Of a stretch of DNA of 64,000 nucleotides, positions 47,301 through 59,300 are shown one piece after another; the first letter of the stretch is position 1; every line of letters begins with the position of its first letter. Below the pieces are notes generated by a model. It did no database searches. It was not told the origin of the DNA and was given only the letters and a program-made list of their open reading frames with translations. A program made the position numbers and the translations under genes. The stretch comes from Aspidapion aeneum. Lineage: Eukaryota > Arthropoda > Insecta > Coleoptera > Brentidae. Location: the NCBI GenBank assembly GCA_963576565.1, contig OY755046.1, positions 61,483,471-61,547,470 of the forward strand. Direction: 5' to 3'.

Positions 47301-50300
47301 CGGCGGTAGTCGATGACTAACCTAAATTTCTTCTTTCCAGAAGCATCTGCTTTTTTTGGAACTATCCAAACAGGGGCAGAATAGGGAGAAATGGAGGGAC
47401 GAATGATTTTATTGTCAAGAAGCTTTTGAATTTGACTTTGAATTTCAGCATTCATTGCTGGAGGATGTCGAAAAGATTTAACATAGATAGGACGGTCGTT
47501 TGTCGTGCGGATAAAATGTTTAGTTTGACTTGTAAAAGAAAGGTCACAATTTTCGTTATACATAATGTCTTTGAATTCCTTACAAAGAGGCAAAATTTTA
47601 GATTTTTCAAGAGGCGTGAGATGATCTAGTCTTAATTGTGTGTCAGGGTCGAAGGCTGTGTTGTATTGATTAGGGGGGTCAATTATATCGAATTGTTCTT
47701 GAGGTATGACCTTGACTCGATCGTGAAAGTTAATATTGACGTTTGGGTTTGGATTGGGGATTTTGCAAAAACCGTTTTCGATTTTTACGAGACTGTCGGG
47801 AATAATGTGATCATTTATAGAAAAAGAGGGCAAAAGTGCAGTGCCTTTTTTGTAATTGACAGGGACTATCAAGGAATTGACATGAAAATTTTGAATCGGC
47901 TGCTTTAAAGGTTCGTTATAGGCTAACGAAAAAGGAATGTTAATTTTGTTTAAAGTTAATATTCTATTTTCAAAGTCGACTATACCGTTTAAATTTTTAA
48001 GGTCTCTTGAGCCTATTAATGCATCAAAGTCCTTATGCCAGTCTAAAACACGCATTTTAAAATTTTCGTTTATTCCTAGTTCTTGTAATAAATTTAATTT
48101 TAAATTTTGATTTTCTTTGTATGTCTTTCTGCAGGCAGTTACTTCAAAAGGTTCAAAAAATATATTATCGGGGTACATTTTGGCTATTTTTGGGGAGATT
48201 ATAGAGTCTGAGGCTCCTGAATCGATAAGAATTGTTATTTGCGTTTTTGGTAAATAAAAATATGGTAGTTCGATTTGTCGGGCAACGTTATTTAAGTCGA
48301 CGGGGGATCCAAGGCTGTTTCCTGAAAATTTTCGCTTGCGGCGTTTGTTTGTAAATTATGTTCGTAAGAGCAGTTTTCTTGTTGGCTAGTGGGTTCTTCG
48401 TTATAAAAATGAGGATCGTAAAAATAGTCAGGGTTTTCTTCACTATAATTATTGTAAGTTTGATTTTCACAGGTTTGTTCGTAGGTTTGTTCGTAGTTTT
48501 GTTCGTAAGTTTGTTCTGGGTATGTTTCTACATTTGTCAAAAATCCTGAGGGTTTAAAAATTCCTGAAGGTCGATTGTATGGGGGTCTTTGATAGTGTTG
48601 CCTTGACGGACCAATTGTTGATGTCGACATAGGGGTTGGCTTGTCTAAAATGGGTTTATTTTGTGGGGCGAAGGCGTTAGTTGGTCTTCCAAAATTTTGA
48701 AAATTTTGAGGTTGATTTTGAAAAGGTCTAGGTTGATTAAAATTAAAGTTAGGTTGTCTAAATTGAGAGTTAAAAGGTGGATTAAAATTAAATTGTCTGG
48801 TAAACTGAGGGTTCGAAAAAGGTTGCATAAACGGGTTAAAACGTTGTTGGGGTGGTTTTGGTCTTATTTGATTAGTTTGGGGGTTGCGATTAAAATTTTG
48901 GTTTTGTCTAAAGTTATTGTTGGGTTTTAAAAATGAATTATTTCCTTTGTGCAAGTTCGAGTTATTACTTGTAAAATTGACTTGCGCTTCTACTATGTTA
49001 TTACTCATGACGTCCTTGTAGGCTTCGTCTAAAGTTGCAGGAGTTTTAAGCATAAGAAGCGTTTTTAAAGAGTCTGGGGAGTTTGCGGTCAAAATTAAAA
49101 CAGATACTTTTTCTACTTGAGATATAAGCAGTAACTTTTGTGCGTTATCTGCTACTTCACATTGAATTTTTCCAAAAATTCTTTGGCAAAAGGCCTTAAG
49201 TCTATCGATAAACTGCAAAATGTCTTCGTTTGCGTCAATTTTAATGTACTGAAGTTCTTGCATCAAAATTTCGTGATTAATTGGATCACCAAATTTTTGT
49301 CTTAAAGCTAACTTAATTTTTTCAAAAGTATTTAAATCTGGCCTTTCTAATAGAAAATTTTGAGCTTTGCCTACCAGTTTCGATTTTATGGCAGACAGGA
49401 CCAATTTTTGTTGCTCAATAGAATTACCAAAATAAAGTTCATAAAATTCTTGTACAGAAATCAAAAAACTTTCTAAATGGGATTGACTGCCATCAAATGT
49501 GGGCAACAATGACGTGTAAAATTTAAGATTTTCCATTGTGTTAGAAAGTTCTTCGTTTTGTAAAGTGTTATCTAATTGGTTACTACTAACGCTACTTAAA
49601 CTACTGTTAAAACTAGTGTTTAAATTTGCAAAATTTAAAGAATCAAAATTTTCTAAAAATCTATTTTCTAAATTATTTTCAGTATTTTCTTCTAAACTTT
49701 CTTCTATACTTTCTAATTGCTGTTGAGTGTCTAGTCTCGATGTCGACTGACCACTTAAATTTCTTAAACTACTTTGCAAACTACTTATTTGCTCAAAATT
49801 TAAATTTAAAGACGGTTTCTTCAAACTTGCTAGATAGTTTTCAATTTCAGTTTTAACGTTTTCTTTCTTATTTTCTGCTCCTAATCCTAGTTTTGTTTTG
49901 TTCTTTTCTAAAATATTCTTTAATCGCCTAGGCATCAAGAAAGTCAAAAAAACTTACATAACAATCGAGGATAAATCCATAAGGCTTGTTCTGTAGAGGT
50001 TACGCCACCAAAAGGAATCCTATAAATGGGGGTTGACTTTAGCTTTTCTGCCTATGACACCGGGCTCAGTAGGGATGTGTCGTTGGTTAGGCTTTTGGCT
50101 TCGGCGGGACTCATACAACACGGTAGACGTCACTAGCTTCAACTCCAGGCTTTATTCCACAACACTTCTTTACGTTCGACGTCGTAAAAGGTATTTTCTT
50201 TTAAGAAAAAGTTCACAATTCGTACGGGACGTAAAGTTCGGTTTGAATAGCGCACTAAGACTTAAAAGTCACTTTCGTACAACGGAAAACCGATAAAGGA

Positions 50301-53300
50301 CGAAATCGCACTATCCTGTTCGCAGCGCCAATTAAATACGAAGTCCGGTGACGTAGCTTTTAAAAAACTTTTTATTTGAAAAGACTACAAAAAATACTTA
50401 TAACTAAAATGACCAATACAACTTGTAAAAGTATAATGATACCTAATTAGACCATTTGGGTGCATATATAAACTTCAATGTACGGCGTCAGCAATATATT
50501 TGTTATTACAAACAAGATGAGATGTTATTATTCCAGGGATATTACTCGAGAAATCGATAATAAAATATATGCTGTCGGACTCTTTTGGACTGATTAAAGT
50601 CAATAGGGGTCAAGTGTTAGTTTTATTCCTTTTAAATATTTTTTATTTTTTTAATTAACAATATGTCGTTAAAAAAGCTTGAGAATCAACGCAAAGTTTC
50701 AATATCTCGTATTACGGAAACGTATAACTTGGGAACAAAAGCTAAATCAGATAGTTCTTCCTTGCCAATTTTTAAGGCGTTTTACGAATCGTTAGATGAT
50801 CACTATGAACAATTTAAAAACATTCATAATGACATCATAGGTCTCTTGAAAGACGACGACAATGATGAGTTCGAAGTACAAGACAAAATTAGGAAAGATA
50901 CGGATCTATTCTACCACCAAGCTAAAGTTCTTTTTTCGAGTTTATGTTCCGATTCAGTTCATTCAAATTTCACCCCCGCAACTTCACACTATTCACGTAG
51001 CGATGATCTGGGCCCTTTAAAGGTACCTTGCTTTAATGGAAACGTAAAAAAGTGGCCAACCTTTTACGATGTTTATTCTTGTTTGGTTCACGAAAACTCT
51101 AATTATTCCGATATAAGGAAATTTCAACATTTGCTAACCTTCCTTGAGGGCGAACCACTTAATATTTTAAGTTCTATAAAATTAACGGCAAGCAATTACG
51201 CAATCGCCTGGAAGGTATTAACAGATCGCTATCAAAATAAAAGACTTTTAGCCAGTACCTACTGGAACTCAATCTACTATGCAAATTCTTTAAAGGGAAA
51301 CCAGTCAGCAAAGGATCTTAGAGTCTTGGTAGATACCTTTTCCGAGAATATTGCGGCGCTCGAAAATCTTGAATTTCCAGTAACGTCGTGGTGTTTTTGT
51401 TTATTTTCAATTTTATTATCAAAAATCGATCAAACCACAAGAACCGCTTTCGAATTAAAGTATAGTACTACCGAGATTCCAACATATCAAAATCTAATTC
51501 AGTTTCTTATTAACCAATGCCGTGCTCTTGAAACAGTACAGCTATCTCCCCAAAATACGCAAATGCAACCTTCGACTTCAAAACAGCAAAAACCAAATTA
51601 TTCGAATTCTAGTAACCAAAAATATAATTCTTATTCAAATAATCAGTACAAATCAAGCCCTCCATCAAATTTTTTAGCGCATACGCACGCACAAGTAGCA
51701 AATAAACAATCCAATATTCAATTTCGACAAAACCAACAACCCTATAAGTGCAAATTATGCAATAATTCTTTTCATCCACTTTCCCAGTGTGGTGTTTTTA
51801 TTTCCAAATCTCCTTCAGATCGTTTTACTTATGTAAAACAACAATCGTTATGTATCAACTGTTTACGTTCAAATCATCAAGTAATCGACTGCAGTAGTAC
51901 CTACAACTGCAGGGTATGTCGACATAGGCACCATAGTCTTATTCATCTATCGCAAACGACAGATTCAATCCGTCAGAATTCAAGTCAATCCTTTGTTAAT
52001 TCAAGCCAAAATTCAAATCAAAATTCGAACTTAAATCAAAGATTTAATTCAAATCAAGTGGCCGTGCCTAGCACAGGCACAAACTTATCGTATCAGAATT
52101 CAAATTCAAGTCTTAGCCAACAGAACCCTAGTTTTGTTCAACCCAGTTCAAATTCAATTCAAATCAATTCGAATCCAAATACATCTACAAATCAATACTC
52201 TTCGTTATCCACCTTGACGCCCCGGACGACAGTGCTTCTAGCGACTATAAAATTAGAGGTACTGGATAGTCGGGGTAACTACCAACCTGTCCGAGCACTT
52301 CTGGACAGCGGTAGCCAAGCTAACCTGATAAGCGAAGCTTGTCTTAACAGGTTAGGCTTGCCAAGAAACAAAATTTCGATCCCTGTTCTGGGACTAAATC
52401 AATCTTCATCGGCCACTAACGGCATTTCTACTTGCACTATTCGAGCCCTAGGCCAACAAGAGCCTACCTTTTCTATTCAAGTCTTCGTTTTACCGAAACT
52501 CTGTTCGAATATACCCTCAATACAGGTAGATTCATCCAATTGGAGTCATATTTCAAATCTAAAGCTTGCAGATAATCAATTTTACAACCCTGGTCCAATT
52601 GACTTACTCTTAGGTGCACAACTTTACACAGAAATCGTCCAATCAGGACGAATTCCAGGACCTCACGGCCTACCCTCCGCTTTTGAGACAGTTTTTGGGT
52701 GGGTCTTGATGGGCCAAACTCAAAACATAAATATTTCACCTCAAGTCAATTCTTACTTTACTTCCTGTGAGCAGTCTCTCGACTTTAATATTCGCAGATT
52801 TTGGGAACTAGAATCAATTAAGTCAAAAACGTTTCTCTCACCCGAAGAAAAAAGATGTGAAGAGATTTTCCAAAAAACTACCACTAGAGATATTTCGGGC
52901 CGATTTACTGTAAATTTGCCTTTTCGTCACATTGACCCTCCTGACCTAGGAGACACATATTCAGTGGCCTACCGTCTATTTTTGTCTCTCGAATCTCGCT
53001 TAATAAAAAATTCAAATTTCTATAGTATGTACTCGGATTTTATGAGAGAATATCTCAAAAATGGGCACATGTCTTTAATCCCAAGATCCGAACCTAGACC
53101 TCAGTTATGTTCTTATTTACCACATCACGGAGTCCTTCGTCTTGACAAATCAACGACTAAACTCCGGGTGGTTTTTAACCCCTCGATTAAGGGTTCGAAA
53201 GGCCTAAGCATGAACGAAACTCTTTTAATAGGACCAAAATTACAAGCCGATATTTCCGAAATTCTATTAAAATTCAGATTTTATTCTATCGTATTTTTGA

Positions 53301-56300
53301 CTGATATAAAACAGCACTTTTTACAAATTCAAATCAATCCAATTCATCGGGACTACCAAAGGCTACTTTGGCGATTTGATCCCAACGAACCCCTGCAGGA
53401 ATACAGGCTTAATACAGTGACGTTTGGTGTTAGTTCAAGTCCCTATTTAGCTATTAGAACTCTTAGAGAACTAGCCATCCTGGAGGCTAAGAATTATCCT
53501 GAAGCATCCCAGGTCCTTTTGAATAACATTTTCATGGACGATATTTGCTGTGGAGCTAACTCTCTAGAAGGTGCTTTATCACTTCAAAAGGATCTCATAG
53601 CGTTGCTTAAATTGGGAAAATTTGAATTAAGAAAATGGGCATCAAATAATCCGAAACTTCTTTCACATTTGTCGCCTGCTGATTGTCAGATCCCTGTTAC
53701 CTTTGAAGACGATTCTTCAACATCAATTAAGGTGTTGGGCCTTCAGTGGCACCCTTCTACAGATACTTTTACCTATTCTTGTACCCCTTGTGAAAAACCT
53801 TGCACCAAAAGGAATATTTTATCGGCTATCGCTAAAATTTGGGATCCTATAGGTTTCTTATCGCCTGTTTCATTTTTAGCCAAAGTGATTATGCAAAAAC
53901 TTTGGTTATGCAAAACTGATTGGGATGAAATACCCCCCGATCCAATCAAAACTCTTTGGAATCAATTCAATAATCAATTAACCACTCTTTCGAATCTTTG
54001 TATACCTAGACATATTTTTTCGAATAATATTCAACGATGTCAATTGCTAGGTTTCTGCGATGCATCCGAGCTAGGATACGCTTCTTGCGTATACGTTCGC
54101 GTCGAATTACCAAATAAAATTATCAAAACTGCTCTAGTCATGGGCAAGTCAAGGGTTGCTCCCTTACACACTATTTCAATCCCACGTTTGGAACTACTTG
54201 GAGCTACTCTATTAGCTGATTTACTCGAACTAGTTATTCGCACCTATTCATCATTACTCGTAATCGATGAAATTCTTGCGTTCTCGGACTCACAGGTCAC
54301 GCTTCATTGGGTCACATCTTCACCTCACAAGTGGAAGACCTTTGTGGCAAACCGCGTAAGTCGTATTCAAGAAACAATCCCCGAAGTCCCATGGTATCAC
54401 ATTACTTCACTCGAGAACCCTGCCGACTGCGCTAGCAGAGGGTTGTCGCCCAATAACTTAATAAATCACCCTCTTTGGTTTCACGGCCCTCCATGGATTA
54501 CCTTGCCCACTACGGAGTGGCAAATTCAAAGGTTTATAAATGAACGTTCTTTGGGAGTTCCAGACGAGGTTCTCAAAGAAGAAAAACCGGAAAATTCAGT
54601 AGTGCTGACGGCAGAAATTCAAAATCAAAACTTTTTTGATAGATTAATCGATAAAATATCCAATTTAAATACCATTCAAAAAATCATTTGTCATTTTCTA
54701 AGACTTATTCACAATCGAAAAACCTCAGTTGACCCTTTATCCGGCGTTTTTTCCGCTTTTGAACTACACAAGGCTCTACTTGTTTTAGTTAAAAGGGTCC
54801 AAGAAGAGTGTTTTTCGGATATCATTCAAAAAATTCAAAATACTCAGCTATTACCTAAGCCGTTTCGCAAACTCGCGCCCTTTTTGGACGAATTGGGTTT
54901 CCTTAGAGTGGGCGGACGCTTACGGCATTCTCAACTCTCCTTTGAGGCAAAACATCCCTTATTATTGCCGAAATCTCATAGATTAACCCAACTGATCATT
55001 ATTCAAACTCATAACGAAAATTTACATCCCGGAATAAACACAGTCCAATACTTAATTCGTCAAAAGTTTTGGATTATGTCATCACGTCGAGCTATTCAGA
55101 GGGTTTTATTAAAATGTATTCCCTGCTTTCGCTTAAAACCAAAACCTTACACTCCGTACATGTCGGATTTACCTTCTTTTAGAACGTCACAATTAAAATG
55201 TTTTTCACACGTTTGCTTAGACTATGCAGGCCCAATCAAAACCTTTGTAGGTCAGAGACGTCGTGGAGCACAAGTTGGTAAATCATATATCGCAGTCTTT
55301 GTCGATACTTCTGTCAAGGCAATCCATATCGAGCTTGTTTCGGATTTAACCACAGAGGCGTGCATCGCTGCTTTACGACGCTTTGTCGCTAGACGTGGCA
55401 CTTGTGTCCAAATCACAAGTGATAGAGGCTCAAACTTTGTTGGGGCTATTAAGGAGCTCCATAATCTTTCGAAATTAGCTTCTGAGAGCTTAAAAATCAA
55501 ATGGTGTCTTAATAGTCCGGGAGCCCCCCACCTAAATGGTCTAGCAGAAGCAGGAGTCAAATCTATAAAAACACATTTGTATCGGGTCATCGGTGACCAG
55601 ATACTAACCTTCGAAGAGCTCTATACTCTCCTCGCCCAAATAGAGGCATTACTCAATTCTCGACCCCTTTGTGAGCAAAGCTCTGACCCAAACGATCTTA
55701 CGTCTTTGACTCCAGGTCATTTCCTCACAATGGAACTCCTTAATTCGTGTCCTGATCCTGACCTTTCTACCCTTAAAGTTAATACCCTTAAGCGTTGGCA
55801 ACTTATCCAACGAATTCATGCCGATTTCTGGAAGCGTTGGAAACTCGAGTACTTAAATACTTTACAACAGCGTTCTAAGTGGTCGGACCCTTCGGTTGAA
55901 ATCAAGCTAGATACGCTTGTATTAATTAAGGATGAAACTAGGCCGCCATTACACTGGTTGCTGGGTAGAATAGTATCTGTACATCCTGGTCGGGATAATC
56001 ACATTCGAGTTGCTACTGTTAAAACACAACACGGACTTTTCACTCGTCCCGTGGTCAAGTTGTGCCCACTACCTTTAGATGCGCACTAAACTCCCAAGCA
56101 ACTTCTTTGTTTCGTGTGTCGTTATCTAGAATATATATATATATTTTTTTTTTCTTCATTTTTTTTCTTTTTGATCTATAAACCTAAAACGGATTTAATT
56201 ACCTACCCTTTAAGGTTTTGAATTAACTTATATTTTTTTTATATAGCCATTTGTTTATTCAATTAATCTCAATGTAAAACTTCGTTTTAAGTGGGCGGAA

Positions 56301-59300
56301 AATGTTCGTGCAACTTTAATTTTAAATTCAAATTTTGCGCCAAATTCCCGTATTCGGAAAACCCACACAATTTCAATTTGATTGGCACAAGCAAAACGCC
56401 AGCGCCATCTACGGAAAATGAATCTGCGCAAAAAGGCGTAACCAAAAAAAGATTCGTCTGTCATATTCTGTCGAGATCACCACGCAGCATGGTGATAAAT
56501 TCTATTAACCAAAAAATCCAATAAAATTCTTAGAAAATCAAACTAAACCATTACACAAACAAGTGATTCTAGTGTGGATCGACTGCAACGACTGGGCCAG
56601 CGAGAGGAGCTCCTCTGGACGACGGAAACAACTGAAAAGGTGAGTGCCAATCCTCTATATTGTCTTTGTGTGGCTCGGAAAAATTAATATTTTTACATCG
56701 TCCTTTTAAGGATTTTTGCACCCAGATTTTATAAAACGACCAGCGCGCTTACAGTCCCGCGGCTCTACCCCTCAAAACAGCAACATGGTCTTTTCAACAA
56801 CTCCTTCTTAATTACAAATTGTGAAAGGCTTTCGCGGCCATCGTCCAATGGTGGGTGTGCTTTCGGGCTGTTCGGCCGTCGTCGTTGGAAATTCGTTCTC
56901 GACGTTTCGCCATCTCGAGTGGATGGCATCTTCAGGAGATGTTGACTGTTTGTCGGCTTCTCGAAGACTGGTGGTTAGTCTGTCGCGGGCGCAGGTTATA
57001 TACGCTATGGTGGGCGACATAGATAAATGTATACGACCAAAGCCGAGCACTAGAAGTAACAATAGCGGTGGACTAAGCAGCCGCGAAGTTACTTCAAGAG
57101 CCTTTCTGCCCTACATCCCTAGAGTGACAGATAGGATCGGACGTATTCTGGGAAAACACAACATAAAAACGATCTTCAAGCCATCTAAGAAGATCGAGAA
57201 CCACCTCAGATCTGCGAAGGATATAAGGAACCCACTAAGTTCTTCGGGGGTATACCGCATTCCCTGTACCTGTGGAAGTGTCTACATCGGAACAACCAAA
57301 CGGTCCGTAAACACAAGAATCAAAGAACACAAAGCCAACTGTCGACTGGGACATACGGAAAAATCCGCAGTTGCAGACCACACACTAAACAATGAAGACC
57401 ACCGAATAAAATTCGAAGACACACAAGTTCTCTGCGCCTCCTCTTCATACTATCCAAGACTCTATAGAGAAGCAATCGAAATTCATAAACACCAGCAGAA
57501 CTTCAACAGATCTGAAGAAACTCTTAAAATTAACAGAACATGGGTACCGGTTCTTAAAAACACTAAACGGCTCGCTTACAATAACAAAACTGAATCAAGG
57601 GAATGTGACCAATCACCGACCAGCTCTGATATACGCCCCGCCCACCATAGCGTATATAACCTGCGCCCGCGACAGACTAACCACCAGTCTTCGAGAAGCC
57701 GACAAACAGTCAACATCTCCTGAAGATGCCATCCACTCGAGATGGCGAAACGTCGAGAACGAATTTCCAACGACGACGGCCGAACAGCCCGAAAGCACAT
57801 CCTTCTTAATTATTTTCCTAAACTGCCTGATTGAGATAGAGATTCTTATATCTAGTGGAAGATGGTTGAATATTTTTCTTCCTTCATAAATTAGACATTT
57901 TTGTACAAGAGCGCTTTTAGGGATGGACAAAGGCAAATTTCCACACTGTCTAGTCACTCTTTGAGGACCTTCTCTTTGAATACTCTTTATCTTCTTAAAT
58001 ACCAATGTAGCTGTTTCCAATATAAATAATGATGTGAATGTTAAAATTCTGTGCCTAATAAAAAGTGCTCTACATGATTCTGGTTGGTTTACATTAGATA
58101 TAAACCGCACAGCTTTTTTTTGAAGAGTGAGGATAATACCTAAGAGATACTGACTTGCAGTACCCCAGAATGGAATACCATAACCCAAGTGAGAGTGGAA
58201 ACGAGCAAAATAAACTGTTATTGCCATGTCCTCACCCAACTCCGCTCTTGCACACCTAACTGCAAAACACCCAGACGAAAGTTTTTTACTTAATTTTATT
58301 ATATGATCTTCAAATTTCAGAGAACAGTCAATCTGCAAACCCAGAAATTTCGTAACTCCTTCTTGCTGTAATGGAATAAAACCTAGGCTAATATTTTCTA
58401 TTTGACACTTAAAACCTAAAATACTGGTTTTTTCTATATTAAAACACAGTCGATTGGAGTCGCACCAATCCTTGATTTTTTTAAGACCCCGTTCGATGCA
58501 AGCGCTCAGAATGTTAATGTCTTTATGATGCCATAAAACTGAGGTATCATCTGCGAAAAGGGTAAACTCGCCTGCAATCCTAAGTTTAACTAAATCATTA
58601 ATATATATTAAAAAGAGCAATGGTCCCAAAACGGAACCCTGAGGCACCTCACAGTTAATACTCAAAAAAGAAGATCGTAATTCGACACCAGCAACCGATT
58701 GCTTGCGAAAAGCAAGGTATGATTTCAACCATGAAAAAACGTCGAATTGTTGGATAATCCTCCAGTCCTCACGATTTCTATAGTTTTCTGAAAATCAAGT
58801 CGCCAGAGAAAGCAGTCGACGCCTTCAATAATGCAATTTTGACAGTACCAACTACTAACAGAAAAAAAAACTAAACGACAAAGAAATATAAACAACAATT
58901 TCACAAACCTAAAAAGAAGTAAACATTTTTAAAATAATTCTAAAATAAAGTGATTTTAGTTTTATATGAATATTATTCCATAATAATATCAATTTCTTTT
59001 TTAGTCAAATCTGTCATCAAAAAATTCTGATAAAACATAGTATGGTCTTTTCAACAACTCCTTCTTAATTTTTTTCCTAAACTGCCTGATTGAGATAGAG
59101 TTTCTTATATCTAGTGGAAGATGGTTGAATATTTTTCTTCCTTCATAAATTAGACATTTTTGTACAAGAGCGCTTTTAGGGATGGGTAAAGGCAAATTTT
59201 CACACTGTCTAGTCACTCTTTGAGGACCTTCGCTTTAAATACTCTTTATGTTCTTAAATACCAATGTAGCTGTTTCCAATATAAATAATGATGTGAATGT

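Larger units (their letters stand above)
42883..50546 (-). mobile_element. complete errantivirus (Ty3/Gypsy with env), nested in BEL/Pao 5' leader
   Basis: Two 217-bp LTRs (42883-43099 and 50330-50546) read as identical, with a 4-bp CGAG duplication at 42879-42882 and 50547-50550. On the minus strand the LTR starts AGTAATATC and ends TATTTAATT, the style of insect errantiviruses, with the last T overlapping the primer-binding site. Gag, pol and env are all open. It was inserted between the 5' LTR and gag of the BEL/Pao element, in opposite orientation. Sequence alone cannot show that it is active. Confidence 0.95.
41965..56785 (+). mobile_element. complete BEL/Pao LTR retrotransposon (carrying an inserted errantivirus)
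   Basis: LTRs 41965-42450 and 56303-56785 begin TGTTCGTGCAAC and end CAACA. They differ by a 3-nt indel near TCATATT and a two-base change near the end. The target duplication TGGTC is at 41960-41964 and 56786-56790, and the LINE copy at 59040 shows the empty site with a single TGGTC. A TGGTCCCACGACCC primer-binding-like site lies at 42456, and a purine-rich AAGTGGGCGGAAAA tract precedes the 3' LTR. One gag-pol frame, 50663-56089. Without the errantivirus the element is about 7.2 kb. Confidence 0.95.
41345..58736 (-). mobile_element. Jockey-like LINE copy A, itself split by BEL/Pao and Penelope elements
   Basis: 3' end at about 41350 with a (TCAA)n run (TTGA tail on the minus strand). 41345-41964 is 3' UTR plus the last codons; 56791-56814 and 57813-58736 carry the RT body. 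Over 57813-58728 the frame is open: PQGSVLGPLLFLIYINDL, FADDTSVLW, and the thumb and C-terminal part (FARFHSHLGYGIPFWG, LPLDIR). It starts within the RT, so it is 5'-truncated. The reading continues across both insertions in the uninterrupted copy at 58854-59967. Confidence 0.82.
40868..58853 (+). mobile_element. mariner-like remnant, split by the LINE
   Basis: 40868-41344 carries mariner transposase parts (GISKISIQKILLEELKVRK, then LTEEQNEARVNW, then EDQRTVTADWY). The reading resumes at 58737-58853 (VELLDN, SSPHDFYSFLKIK-like). The break falls where the intact family sequence (compare 5411-5450) is continuous, so the LINE at 41345-58736 was inserted into it. Many stops; inactive. Confidence 0.75.
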
